NCBI GenBank assembly: GCA_028767165.1
Contig: JARACJ010000006.1
Location: forward strand, 62,001 to 126,000
Length of the DNA stretch: 64,000 nt
Direction: 5' to 3'
Source of the DNA: Proteobacteria bacterium DTSAM18
GTDB taxonomy: Bacteria; Myxococcota_A; UBA796; GCA-2862545
The position numbers and the translations under genes were made by a program. Position 1 is the first letter of the stretch; each line of letters opens with the position of its first letter. Positions 42,581 through 51,443 of the stretch are shown piece after piece. The notes beneath the pieces were generated by a model. The model made no database searches. It worked only from the letters and a program-made list of their open reading frames with translations, and was not told the origin of the DNA.

Positions 42581-45500
42581 TCACAACTTCGCGATGGCAC
42601 CTGCGAGCCGCTCCTCGAGCACCAGCAGCGCGGCGAGGTCGGCCTTGCCGTCCTCGGGCACCATGGCATCGACCTGCGCGCGGACATCCGCGAGCGGACC
42701 CCCGGCGAGGACGGGCTCGAGCTCGTCGACCGTGCTGGCCTGCAGGCCATCGGGCAGACGACCCATCAGGTCCCGGAGCAGGCGGCTGAAGCGCTGCACC
42801 ATGATGGCCATGGCCACGGGCTCCCACTGTCCCTCGGCGGGCCGCTTGGAGAGATCGTCGATGATCTCCTGCAGGCGGGATGCCCGACCGGCCGCGAGCT
42901 GACGGATGACCGTGTCGCGGTGGGACAGGTTGTAGCGGCGGGCGTGGGACCAGACCATCAGCGCGATGTTGAGGTACTGCGCCTTGAGCACGGCGTGTGC
43001 GACGCTCTCGGGGATGTCGTTGCCGAGCATCTCCTCGATCTGCGAGGCGTTGGCCTTGGCCACCTCGTCTGCCTGCAGCTCGTAGACCTGGTCGGCGGCC
43101 TCACGCATGTCGTCGAGGACGGCCAGCTCGGGAGCATGGTTGCCGGGGCCGAGCCAGAAGCCGGTGAGGTCGCGTGCGCCCTCGTCGACCTTGACCCAGG
43201 CGTCGTACAGCGCGCTCAGGGAGACGCTCGTGCGAAGCTCCTCGAGGGTGCTGCGCACCTCGTAGGCGTTGGCCAGGTACTGGGCCCGCAGGTAGGCATC
43301 GACCACCTCGAACACCGTGCGACCGGTGGACTCGACCATCATCGGCACGAAGGCCGCACCTGCATCACCGACCACGCGGGTACAGGCCATGGTCATGGCG
43401 ATCTCGTCCGCCAGCTGGTGCTCCTGGATGTCCTGGGCGTAGCGCTCCTGGATCTCCACCGGGAAGTAGTCCACCAGGAAGTCCTGGTAGCCGAGCAGCT
43501 CCTTGGCGCGACCGGAGGCCATCAGCTCGGCGAAGACGAAGCGCTTCACGTGGCTGGAGATGGTGGCCAGCTCGGGACGGGTGAGGCCCTCGCCGTGGGC
43601 GACGCGACGGTCGAGCTCCTCGTCCGTGGGCAGGTCGAAGCTCTCACGGGTGCGGCTGAACTGACGCTCGAGGAAGGCCATCGCCCGGGCGAACGGGAAG
43701 ATGTCGGCCTTGGCACGCAGCGCGTCGCGGGAGATCTGGCGGCCCTGGATGTCGTTGTTGGCGAGCACCAGGGAGGCGACCTCCTCGGTCATCTTCTCGA
43801 GCAGCGCGTTGCGGGCGTCGTCGGTGAGATCACCACGGTTGACCGGTCCGCCCAGGAGGATCTTCAGGTTGACCTCGTGGTCGGACATGTCGACGCCGGC
43901 GGAGTTGTCGATGAAGTCGGTGTTCAGGCGGATGCCGTTCAGACCGGCCTCGATGCGACCCTGCTGGGTGAAGGAGAGGTTGGCGCCCTCGCCCACCACC
44001 TTGCAGCCGAGCTCGCTGGCGTCGACGCGGATGCCGTCGTTGCCGCGGTCGTCGGCGTCGGCGTGGGTCTCGTAGGAGGCCTTGACGTAGGTGCCGATGC
44101 CGCCGGACCAGAACAGGTCGACGTCGAGCTTGAGGATGGCGCGGATGACCGCCTCGGGCTCGACCTCTGCCTTGGGCAGGCCGAGCATGGTCATGGCCTT
44201 CTCGGACAGCGTGATCGACTTGGCGCTCCGGTCGAACACCCCGCCGCCCTCGCTGATGAGGTCCTTGTTGTAGAAGTCCCAGCCCGCCTCACGGCCCGCC
44301 AGATCGAACATGCGCTTGCGCTCGGCGTAGGAGCTGGCCGGATCGGGATCGGGGTCGATGAAGATGTGCATGTGGTTGAAGGCAGCCACGAGCTTCGTGT
44401 AGGGCGTCTCGATCAGGCCGTTGCCGAAGACGTCGCCGCCCATGTCGCCCACGCCGATGGCGGTGAAGGGCTCGCTGTAGGGGTCGCGGCCCATCTCGGC
44501 GAAGTGCCGACGCACGAGCACCCAGGCACCACGGGCGGTGATGCCCACACCCTTGTGGTCGTAGCCGTTGGAACCACCGGACGCGAAGGCGTCGCCCAGC
44601 CAGAAGCCGTAGTCGATGGACAGGCCGTTGGCGGTGTCGGACAGGTGGGCGGTGCCCTTGTCGGCCGCGACGACCAGGTACGGATCGGGGGCGTCCTTGA
44701 AGACCACGCGAGGCGGATGCACGATCTCGCCATCGACGACGTTGTCGGTCAGGTCGAGCAGGCCGCGGATGAAGGTCTTGTACAGACGATCGGCGTCCTC
44801 ACGGCGCTGGCCGCGGTCGGGATGGGGGTGGCGCAGCAGGAAGCCGCCCTTCGAGCCCTCGGGCACGATGACGACGTTCTTCACCTGCTGGGTGGTGACC
44901 AGGCCGAGCACCTCGGTGCGGTAGTCGGAACGATCGGACCAGCGCAGACCACCACGAGCGACGGTGCCGAAGCGCAGGTGGACACCCTCGACCTCGGGGC
45001 TGTGCACGTAGATCTCGTACAGGGGCACGTTGCCGGTGAGGGCATCGATGCGGCCGCACTCGAACTTGAAGGACAGGTAGTGGTGCACGCGATCGGTGCG
45101 CCACGCGTTGGTGCGCAGCGTGGCCTCGATGAGGTTGCGCAGCGTGCCGAAGACGCGATCCTCGTCGTGGGTCTGGGTGCGCCGCAGCAGCTCCTTGACC
45201 TCGGCCCGCAGGGCCATGACGTTGCGGACCCGATCCTCGGTGAGGTCGGGGTGGAAGCGCGCCTCGAACAGGCGGTACAGCGCCGCGCAGATGTCGGGGC
45301 GGGACAGCATGATGTCCTGCACCGCGGACAGGTTGAAGTTCGAGAGGATCTGACGGCTGTAGTGGGTGTAGGCCCGGAGGACGTCGACGGCCTCCCAGCT
45401 CAGGCCCGCCGTGAGGACCAGCGCGTTCAGGGGGTCGTCGTCGACCTGGCGACCGAACACGTGGGGCAGGGCGTCCACGAGGAGCTCGTTGTGGGCCATG

Positions 45501-47281
45501 AAGGCGGCCTTGTCGGCAGGGTCCAGGGACAGCTCGAAGGTGTCGAAGGACAGGCGGGCGCCGCGGGAGTCCACGCGCACCACGTCCGACGCCTTGACCG
45601 TGAGGCCGAAGTTGTCGAGCACGGGCAGCAGGTCGGTGAGGAAGATGTCCTCGGTCTGGTACACGCGCAGGTAGAAGGAGCCGCGCTCCTCGAAGACGTC
45701 TGCCAGGATGTCCTGATCACCGCTGAGCGCTTCCAGCATCTGGATGTCGCGGTAGGCCCGGGACGCGCTGGTGGACTGCATGTAGCTGATCGGGAAGGCG
45801 CGACGGTAGGTCTCGTACAGGTAGTCCGCACGATCCTCGTCGGTGGCGCCGGCGACCTCACGCCACAGGCGGCTGGCCCAGGGGGTGGCCATCACACGGA
45901 TGCGCTCGGTGAGCATCTGGATGGTCTCGGGTGCCGAGTCCTTCAGGCCCGTGAGGTAGTAGTACTGCAGCACGGTGTCGAACCGGCCCATGAAGGTGCC
46001 GTGGTCGACGTAGCTGGAGCCCATCGTGTGGGTGATCTCCTCCTCGAGGGACTGGCGCAGCTCGTCGCTGTACTGGGTCTTCGGCAGCGAGACGAGGGCG
46101 AAGGCGCTGTCGTTGCCGCGGGTGAGGAAGGTGACGCCGACCTCCTGACGCTGCTCGCTCTCGAACACCAGATCCACCATCTGGGAGATGTTCTCCTCGG
46201 AGGTGGTGAACAGGAACTCGGTGGGCAGGCTGTCGAAGACGTTGGCGATGCCCTTGTAGCGGTAGGAGCCGGGCTCGGCCTCCTGCTGGTCGAGCACGCG
46301 CTTGAGGACCTTGCGCAGGATGGGCACGTTGCGGCAGGGCTGGGTGACCGCACGGTAGGTGAACATGCCGCGCAGGTACATCTGGGCCGCATCCGGGGTG
46401 CCGGCGGCGAGGGAGATCAGGATCTCGTCGATCCGGCCCGCACGGTGGATGGGCGACTCCTGGTGGGCCTTGCGCACATAGACGGTGCCCGGAGGGGGCG
46501 CGCCCGTCCAGTCGCCGCTGGCGTCGGCGTAGTAGGGGCCGTCGATCTTCTGGATGCCGTACTTCTCGCCGTCGGACTCGGCGCCCATGAAGACGAAGTT
46601 CTCCCGCATCAGCCACTTCAGGAAGGCAGCCGTCTCGCGGTAGGACTCGGCCTGATCGGGATGGGCCTCGGCGAGCGCGTCGCACTTGCCCGCGAACGTC
46701 TCGAGCAGACCGGTCATGCTCTCGAAGTCCTCGACCGTGGCGCGGGCGAGCCGCAGCTGGTGGCGCAGGGCCTCGGACGCCTCGTCGAAGCGGCCCTCGA
46801 GCTGGCCCACATCGGCCTCGAGCCACGCGAGGGACTCCGACACGCCGCCCTCTTCGCCCACGGCGATGAGCTGGCCGTCGGCGTCGCGGGTGGCGGGGAA
46901 CACCACGTTGAAGCCGCCCCAGTACTCCGCCTCGTTACGGCGCAGGAACAGCCGGACGGTATCGACGATGAACGGATGATCCTCGACGTGGGTCAGTACC
47001 GCGACGCCGCGCGCGCTGAGCTTGCGGATCTCGGCGTGGACGGTACCGGCCGGGCGCTGCTGGGCGAACACGAAGGCCGCCTCGAGCTTGCGCAGGACCT
47101 GACGCGGGGTGTGCTGGGCGAGGAACGGACCGCGGACGCGACCGACCGTGACGCGAACGAAGTCGGCGAACAGCTTGCCGTCCACCGATGCCTCGGGTGT
47201 GTAGTGGTCGAGCTCCGACACCACCCTCTGGATCACTTCGGCGCGGGAAGATTCGAGGTTCACAAAGGCCTCCAAGGGCAT
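42581..47281 (-). CDS. gdhB: Large NAD-dependent glutamate dehydrogenase (GDH-180 type)
   Basis: 1566 residues, the size class of the 160-180 kDa bacterial NAD-glutamate dehydrogenases. The N-terminal 600 residues hold ACT-like regulatory segments; the catalytic core is recognised by RWSDRSDYRTEVLGLV, VIVPEGSKGGF, GVGDMGGDVFGNGL and AAFNHMHIFIDPDPDPASSY (20 residues). It deaminates glutamate to 2-oxoglutarate and ammonium using NAD, a catabolic route fitting amino-acid-feeding bacteria. ATG 47281 has no SD; GTG 47263 lies 5 bases after GGAGG and may be the true start. Divergent from a PmbA-type gene. Confidence 0.94.
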   Translation of the reverse strand: MPLEAFVNLESSRAEVIQRVVSELDHYTPEASVDGKLFADFVRVTVGRVRGPFLAQHTPRQVLRKLEAAFVFAQQRPAGTVHAEIRKLSARGVAVLTHVEDHPFIVDTVRLFLRRNEAEYWGGFNVVFPATRDADGQLIAVGEEGGVSESLAWLEADVGQLEGRFDEASEALRHQLRLARATVEDFESMTGLLETFAGKCDALAEAHPDQAESYRETAAFLKWLMRENFVFMGAESDGEKYGIQKIDGPYYADASGDWTGAPPPGTVYVRKAHQESPIHRAGRIDEILISLAAGTPDAAQMYLRGMFTYRAVTQPCRNVPILRKVLKRVLDQQEAEPGSYRYKGIANVFDSLPTEFLFTTSEENISQMVDLVFESEQRQEVGVTFLTRGNDSAFALVSLPKTQYSDELRQSLEEEITHTMGSSYVDHGTFMGRFDTVLQYYYLTGLKDSAPETIQMLTERIRVMATPWASRLWREVAGATDEDRADYLYETYRRAFPISYMQSTSASRAYRDIQMLEALSGDQDILADVFEERGSFYLRVYQTEDIFLTDLLPVLDNFGLTVKASDVVRVDSRGARLSFDTFELSLDPADKAAFMAHNELLVDALPHVFGRQVDDDPLNALVLTAGLSWEAVDVLRAYTHYSRQILSNFNLSAVQDIMLSRPDICAALYRLFEARFHPDLTEDRVRNVMALRAEVKELLRRTQTHDEDRVFGTLRNLIEATLRTNAWRTDRVHHYLSFKFECGRIDALTGNVPLYEIYVHSPEVEGVHLRFGTVARGGLRWSDRSDYRTEVLGLVTTQQVKNVVIVPEGSKGGFLLRHPHPDRGQRREDADRLYKTFIRGLLDLTDNVVDGEIVHPPRVVFKDAPDPYLVVAADKGTAHLSDTANGLSIDYGFWLGDAFASGGSNGYDHKGVGITARGAWVLVRRHFAEMGRDPYSEPFTAIGVGDMGGDVFGNGLIETPYTKLVAAFNHMHIFIDPDPDPASSYAERKRMFDLAGREAGWDFYNKDLISEGGGVFDRSAKSITLSEKAMTMLGLPKAEVEPEAVIRAILKLDVDLFWSGGIGTYVKASYETHADADDRGNDGIRVDASELGCKVVGEGANLSFTQQGRIEAGLNGIRLNTDFIDNSAGVDMSDHEVNLKILLGGPVNRGDLTDDARNALLEKMTEEVASLVLANNDIQGRQISRDALRAKADIFPFARAMAFLERQFSRTRESFDLPTDEELDRRVAHGEGLTRPELATISSHVKRFVFAELMASGRAKELLGYQDFLVDYFPVEIQERYAQDIQEHQLADEIAMTMACTRVVGDAGAAFVPMMVESTGRTVFEVVDAYLRAQYLANAYEVRSTLEELRTSVSLSALYDAWVKVDEGARDLTGFWLGPGNHAPELAVLDDMREAADQVYELQADEVAKANASQIEEMLGNDIPESVAHAVLKAQYLNIALMVWSHARRYNLSHRDTVIRQLAAGRASRLQEIIDDLSKRPAEGQWEPVAMAIMVQRFSRLLRDLMGRLPDGLQASTVDELEPVLAGGPLADVRAQVDAMVPEDGKADLAALLVLEERLAGAIAKL

Positions 47282-47593
47282 TCACGTGGCCCTCGCCCCG
47301 TCCCTTCGAAGGAGGCGGCAAGGGAGTGAATGGGACGCTACCCCATCCCACGGAGCACCGCACGGGGCCATCCGGGGATCGGTCGATATACACAGCTACT
47401 CCCTACCCTTACGGGGTGTAGCAAAGTTCCGTCAAGGCGCTTCGATAGCAAGCTAAGGAACGGCCCCTCTCCCCGTACGCCAGACGGCACCGTCGATGCA
47501 CCCTTGATCCAGTGGGCATCCGTGGCGACGAGGTGTACCCTGTCCCGTACACCCCTCTGACCAGCCTCCGTACCGGATCCGTGGAGTCCCACC
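47282..47593. other. Divergent intergenic region, gdh / pmbA-like
   Basis: 312 non-coding bases. It holds a hairpin (GCTAC 47395-47399 with GTAGC 47418-47422, enclosing ACCC/GGGT) and, 40 bases before the pmbA-like start, the dyad GGTGTAC (47532-47538) / GTACACC (47547-47553). On the minus strand a TTGACG (47435-47430) has no good -10. No RNA gene is evident. Confidence 0.5.
47532..47553 (+). promoter_or_regulatory. Operator-like dyad upstream of the PmbA-type gene
   Basis: Perfect 7-base inverted repeat GGTGTAC-N8-GTACACC centred about 50 bases before the start codon, the spacing expected for a dimeric repressor or activator site. Confidence 0.35.
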
Positions 47594-48916
47594 ATGCCGC
47601 CCAAGACCACGTCCCCTCATCAGTATCTCATCGACCAGGCCGAAACCGCGGGAGCATGGGCCAGCGAGATCCTCGTGAGCGACGCGAAGATCCACGACAT
47701 CCGCGTGGCCCCGAAGTCGAGCCCACAGGTCTCGAGCCGCCAGGAACAGAAGATGACGGTGAGGGTCTGGCTCGAGGGCCGGGCGGCCGGCGAGGCGTCC
47801 GGGCGCCCCGAGCATGCCCGGCTGCTGCTCGCCGCCGCGCTCAAGGACGCCGAGACCGCACCCCGCGACCCCTTCGCGGGCCCCGTGGAGCGCACGCGGA
47901 CCCACCTGCCCGCGCTCGACATCCGCGACAAGCGCTACGACATGCTGTCCATGGAGGACCGCACCGAGGTGGTCCTCGACAACGAGCAGTCCGCCTCCCG
48001 GGTGGATCGGCGCGTCCGCCCGGGTGTGTTCAACTACGAGGATCGGCTGGAGACCCGGAGCTACCTGAACTCCCATGGCGTGCTCTACGAGGTGGAGAGC
48101 ACCCGCTACGCCCTCGAGGGCATCGTCACCCTGCGAGGTCCCGAGCCCCCGGTGGTGATCAGCCACAAGGAGGCCACCCGCAGCTTCTCCACCATCTCCA
48201 CCCTGCCCTTCGGCACGCTCATGGGCAGGCGACTGGTGGCGCTCGCCGGTCGGCAGCACGGCCTGTCCGGCGACGTGCGGGTGCTCTTCCCGCCGCTACC
48301 GATGGCCCGCATCGTCGCATGGCTCGGCGAGCGGTTCGCGGAGGAGTCCCTGCAGGCCGGCTCCACCCTCCTGCGCGACGGCGACAGTCCCGTGCAGCTG
48401 TCCCCTGCCTTCCACATCATCGACGACGGCGCCTCCCCGGGAGCCCTGCGCACGCGGGGCTTCGACGACGCCGGCGTGCTCGGCACCGCCCTGCCCATCC
48501 TGCAGGAGGGCGTGTTCAACGGGCCCTACCTGTCGCCCGCCGGCGGCCGCGCCATGAACCTGCCCCCCACCGGACACGTGTTCGGCGACACCCTGCGTGC
48601 GGGCAACCTGCAGATGAACACCGGCACCCGCTCCATGAACGCGCACATGGGCGAGATGGCCACCACCGTCTTCCGGGTCGACGACCTGTGGGACCTGTCC
48701 GGCCTCGACCCGGCCACCGGGGAGATGGACGTGCCCGTGCACGGCCAGGTCTTCGACGCCCAGGACCAGGTGGGTGTCATCCGCCACGCACGCCTCAAGG
48801 GCAACCTCATCGAGGCCCTCCAGAACATCGCCGCGGTCACCTCCGACACCGATCGCTACCGCCACGTGGACGCGGCCGGCGTGTTCGTCGACGGCCTGCG
48901 TCTCGAGCGTCCCTGA
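47594..48916 (+). CDS. PmbA/TldD-family metallopeptidase-like protein
   Basis: 440 residues. The overall pattern is that of the TldD/PmbA (TldE) family: an N-terminal domain of mixed alpha/beta, DNEQSASRVDRRVRPGVFNYEDR in the middle (first 20: DNEQSASRVDRRVRPGVFNY), and a C-terminal beta-rich part with NLPPTGHVFGDTLRAGNLQM (20 residues) and RHARLKGNLIEALQNI. TldD has a zinc-binding HExxxH motif that I do not see, so this is the non-catalytic PmbA/TldE-like partner type or an inactive member. TldD/E degrade peptides such as CcdA and mature microcins. tldD is not adjacent. Confidence 0.8.
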   Translation: MPPKTTSPHQYLIDQAETAGAWASEILVSDAKIHDIRVAPKSSPQVSSRQEQKMTVRVWLEGRAAGEASGRPEHARLLLAAALKDAETAPRDPFAGPVERTRTHLPALDIRDKRYDMLSMEDRTEVVLDNEQSASRVDRRVRPGVFNYEDRLETRSYLNSHGVLYEVESTRYALEGIVTLRGPEPPVVISHKEATRSFSTISTLPFGTLMGRRLVALAGRQHGLSGDVRVLFPPLPMARIVAWLGERFAEESLQAGSTLLRDGDSPVQLSPAFHIIDDGASPGALRTRGFDDAGVLGTALPILQEGVFNGPYLSPAGGRAMNLPPTGHVFGDTLRAGNLQMNTGTRSMNAHMGEMATTVFRVDDLWDLSGLDPATGEMDVPVHGQVFDAQDQVGVIRHARLKGNLIEALQNIAAVTSDTDRYRHVDAAGVFVDGLRLERP

Positions 48917-48922
48917 GCCGCG

Positions 48923-50053
48923 TCACAAGGTCCCGGCCGGCCCGGGCTCCTCCGTCCCGTCCGTCGGGGTCGCCCCCGTGCCGGGCCAGGTGCGGGCCTG
49001 CGGGTCCTCCGGGAGGTCGTCGCCGGCCCGGAGCAGCCAGGTGTCGGCCTCGGACAGCAGGCGCCTCGCCTCCGGGATGCCGGCTCCCTCGGGGGCAGGC
49101 CCCGGCACGAGCCATGCGGCCCTGCTGGCGACCTGCTCCGGGCTGCAGGAGACCTCCGACGGGTCGACCCCCGACGACGGCAGGCCGAGCCACACCGGGT
49201 CGGTCGCCCGCAAGAGCGCCCAGCTACCGAGGTCGTCCAGCGTGGAGGCATCGGGATGGGCACAGGCCCACAGCTCCCACAAGGCCCGACGCTGCTCCCC
49301 CGACAGGTCCCGGGGCAGTCCCACGACACCACGCACGGTCTGCAAGCCGTGGAGCCGAGGCAGGTGCATGACCATCGGGGCCCCTGGTGCCGCCTCAGGG
49401 CGCATCAGCGCCTCGTCGGGGCCCAGGGTCGCGGGTAGGCCGTCGAGGCGCGTCGTGACGGCCTCTGACGCCAGGGAGGCCCCGTGGTAGACGTGCCACC
49501 GGGATCGGGACCAGGCCTCCTCGCGAAACGCCGCCAGCCGGAGGGGCTCCGCCACGCCGACGGTCCCCGCGAGCGGAGACGCCGTCTGCGCATAGGCATG
49601 CCCCTGCAGAGCCCAGGTCCACCAGGCCTGCGTGACCTCCAGCTCCTGCAGGGAGGGCCACGTGGGCGCGGTGGCTGCCCGCGCGTCCACGAGGGCATCC
49701 AGGGCTGCCTCCAGGCATGCATCGGGCCGTGGCGATGCAGCACAGTCCACCACGAACAGGACCTCTTCGGGGCCGACGAGGGACTGGACCCGCGCCCCGG
49801 TGGCACCGGCCCGAGCGGCCGCCTCGTCCACCAGCGTGCGTGCCGCACCGGGGAGGTCCGGCGGCTCGTACCGGGGACCTGCCTGCACGCGCACCACCAT
49901 GACGTGGGGCTCCCACACATCTGGGAGCTCCTGTGTGCTCCCTGGATGCCGTGCGATCTCGAGCGGCACGGGGCCACGAGGCGCGCGCAAGGCACAACCT
50001 GAACCCAGCAAGCTGCAACCCACAACCGCCCCGAGCGGCATTCTCGTCCACAT
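48923..50053 (-). CDS. Lipoprotein, possibly a degenerate M16-type protein
   Basis: 376 residues from ATG 50053. Signal MWTRMPLGAVVGCSLLGSGC with lipobox at Cys20. The mature protein has two halves; the first includes VMVVRVQAGPRYEPPDLPGA followed by an alternating helix/strand pattern and VLFVVDCA, reminiscent of the core strands of M16 (insulinase-like) peptidases, but with no HxxEH zinc motif. Family assignment is therefore weak. It is convergent with the PmbA-type gene (6-base gap), another peptidase-related gene. Confidence 0.6.
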   Translation of the reverse strand: MWTRMPLGAVVGCSLLGSGCALRAPRGPVPLEIARHPGSTQELPDVWEPHVMVVRVQAGPRYEPPDLPGAARTLVDEAAARAGATGARVQSLVGPEEVLFVVDCAASPRPDACLEAALDALVDARAATAPTWPSLQELEVTQAWWTWALQGHAYAQTASPLAGTVGVAEPLRLAAFREEAWSRSRWHVYHGASLASEAVTTRLDGLPATLGPDEALMRPEAAPGAPMVMHLPRLHGLQTVRGVVGLPRDLSGEQRRALWELWACAHPDASTLDDLGSWALLRATDPVWLGLPSSGVDPSEVSCSPEQVASRAAWLVPGPAPEGAGIPEARRLLSEADTWLLRAGDDLPEDPQARTWPGTGATPTDGTEEPGPAGTL

Positions 50054-50124
50054 CACGATGGCTCCACCAGCTTCGGTTTCCGCATATGGTCGATTGCTCC
50101 AGGGCTGCAAACCAGCCCGGGGGG

Positions 50125-50153
50125 TTGAGCGGCACCCCCCCTTGACGTATGAT
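50125..50153 (+). promoter_or_regulatory. Sigma-70 promoter of the gene at 50305
   Basis: TTGAGC (50125-50130), 17-base spacer, TATGAT (50148-50153, five of six matches to TATAAT). Predicted start near 50160, leaving a leader of about 145 bases. Confidence 0.55.
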
Positions 50154-50159
50154 GTCGCG

Positions 50160-50304
50160 ACTTCGGGGTCAGCATACCCCGAGGTTGAACCGGTGCCCTG
50201 CCAGGTACCGGGTCATCGAGCCCCTCCCGGGGGTTCCTGCCACCCGACGCTGTCCGGGAGTCTGGCCGGCCCCGGAGCGAGTGGTCCCTACGAAGGAGAG
50301 ATTC
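50160..50304 (+). other. Structured 5' leader
   Basis: About 145 untranslated bases between the promoter and a well-formed SD/ATG. Several short stems are possible: GGGGT/ACCCC at about 50165-50180, ACCGGT/ACCGGG around 50189-50211, and CCCC/GGGG at about 50221-50235. I do not recognise a known riboswitch. Confidence 0.4.
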
Positions 50305-50676
50305 ATGGACACCTTCCTCTCGTCCCTTCCGGAACTTTCCGAGCGCGACCTCCTGCGCCGCCTTCGCAACGCCGTCCGCGAAGCCAACAACGAGATGCCC
50401 GAGTCCGTGGCCTGGGCCAGCTGGATCGAGCTCGACCGCCGGGGCGTCGGCAACGCCACGGGCACCTTCATCTCCACGCTCAAGCACCTGCACAACCGTC
50501 GGGCCATGGGCGTCGCCGAGCTGAGCATCGATGATCCCCACCTCGACGAGCACCGCCTCACCGACGACCGCCTGCTCTCGGAGCTGTGGCGCGCGTACAA
50601 GCGGTGCCTGCGCGATCACCGCACGGGGCCGGCCTGGCACCTGCTGTGCGAGATCGAGGAGCGCCTGTCCGCCTGA
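50305..50676 (+). CDS. Small cytosolic protein, unknown
   Basis: 123 residues from ATG 50305, with AAGGAGAG 6 bases upstream. Helical and charged, opening MDTFLSSLPELSERDLLRRL, with no signal peptide or membrane segment. No family recognised. A promoter and a structured leader lie upstream and its stop codon is built into a hairpin, so it is probably a single-gene, well-expressed unit. The regular charge pattern and lack of cysteines other than two (CLRDH, LLCEI) suggest a DNA- or protein-binding helical bundle, which is inference. Confidence 0.72.
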   Translation: MDTFLSSLPELSERDLLRRLRNAVREANNEMPESVAWASWIELDRRGVGNATGTFISTLKHLHNRRAMGVAELSIDDPHLDEHRLTDDRLLSELWRAYKRCLRDHRTGPAWHLLCEIEERLSA

Positions 50677-50695
50677 TCACCCGGTGTGATCAGGC
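50671..50695. terminator. Hairpin spanning the stop codon
   Basis: Perfect 10-bp stem GCCTGATCAC (50671-50680) with GTGATCAGGC (50686-50695), loop CCGGT. The TGA stop of the preceding gene lies in the left arm. It sits between convergent genes. Confidence 0.58.
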
Positions 50696-50766
50696 CAGAC
50701 GGCACGAGCAGCGACCTTCGCCTGTCGGAGGGTGCAGCGCGCCCCCCGAAGGGTGCGATGCGTGCG

Positions 50767-51399
50767 CTACTTGACCACACGAAGGAAGGGAGCGCCCTTG
50801 ACGGGCTCTTCCTCGACCTCCGGCTCGGGCTCCGGAGCTTCCGGCGCAAGGGGCCGGAAGATCACCTGCTGGACCGCGTGCCAGGGGAACCGGCAACGGT
50901 ACAGGGTGTCGAACGACAGCGTGAGGCTGAAGCCCTCGTCGTCGAACTCGGGCGCGTTGTACTGGTGGTACGCGGCGTCGAGCTGGATGGGCATCGGACG
51001 CCCCGCGAACTGCTTCAACGCGGCCTCGGGGCCGCCCCAGTCGTCGTCGAGCGCCGCCGTGTCGACCGTGAACATGAAGTCCACCCCGTGATCGAACCCG
51101 GTCTCGAGCAGCACGCGAGGCTGGTTGCCGAACTCGCCGGACAAGGGCTCCGCAGGGCCCTCTTCGTCGATGTCGGGAAGCTCGGCCCCCGACGGCATGC
51201 CCATGTCCTCCGCCGACAGGCCGAGGGACTCGGTGAGCTTGATGAACAGGTCCAGGGGGAGGTCGGCGCGCCCACTCAACATGCGCCGGAGAGCCGGCCG
51301 CGCCACCTCGAGCCGTGCCGCCAGAGACGCCGTGTTCTCCCCTTTTGCATCGAGCTGCTTGCGCAGCCACGCAAGAATCGGTTCACTAGGCCTGGACAA
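50767..51399 (-). CDS. XRE-type helix-turn-helix protein with SspB-like domain
   Basis: 210 residues from TTG 51399, chosen because AGGAGG lies 4 bases upstream and no ATG or GTG fits. Residues about 12-65 form an XRE/Cro helix-turn-helix (TASLAARLEVARPALRRMLSG). Residues about 100-185 look like the ClpXP adaptor SspB fold: MPIQLDAAYHQYN, then SLTLSFDTLYRCRFPWHAVQQVIF, here cut to LTLSFDTLYRCRFPWHAV. The C-terminus is Pro/Glu-rich, which in SspB carries the ClpX-docking tail. A DNA-binding domain linked to a protease adaptor would be unusual. Divergent from the next gene with only 44 bases between. Confidence 0.7.
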   Translation of the reverse strand: MSRPSEPILAWLRKQLDAKGENTASLAARLEVARPALRRMLSGRADLPLDLFIKLTESLGLSAEDMGMPSGAELPDIDEEGPAEPLSGEFGNQPRVLLETGFDHGVDFMFTVDTAALDDDWGGPEAALKQFAGRPMPIQLDAAYHQYNAPEFDDEGFSLTLSFDTLYRCRFPWHAVQQVIFRPLAPEAPEPEPEVEEEPVKGAPFLRVVK

Positions 51400-51443
51400 C
51401 CTGCCTCCTGAAGTCTGCCGCAGGGGCGAAACGGAGCTCCACC

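Noticed and set aside
42152-47329. 1725-codon open frame on the plus strand opposite gdh
   Set aside because: Shadow frame of a highly biased GC-rich gene; the minus-strand frame has clear glutamate dehydrogenase motifs and the plus frame has none.
50160-50304. Cobalamin riboswitch in the leader at 50.2 kb
   Set aside because: A few short strings look similar, but the B12 box and the ordered core stems are not present.
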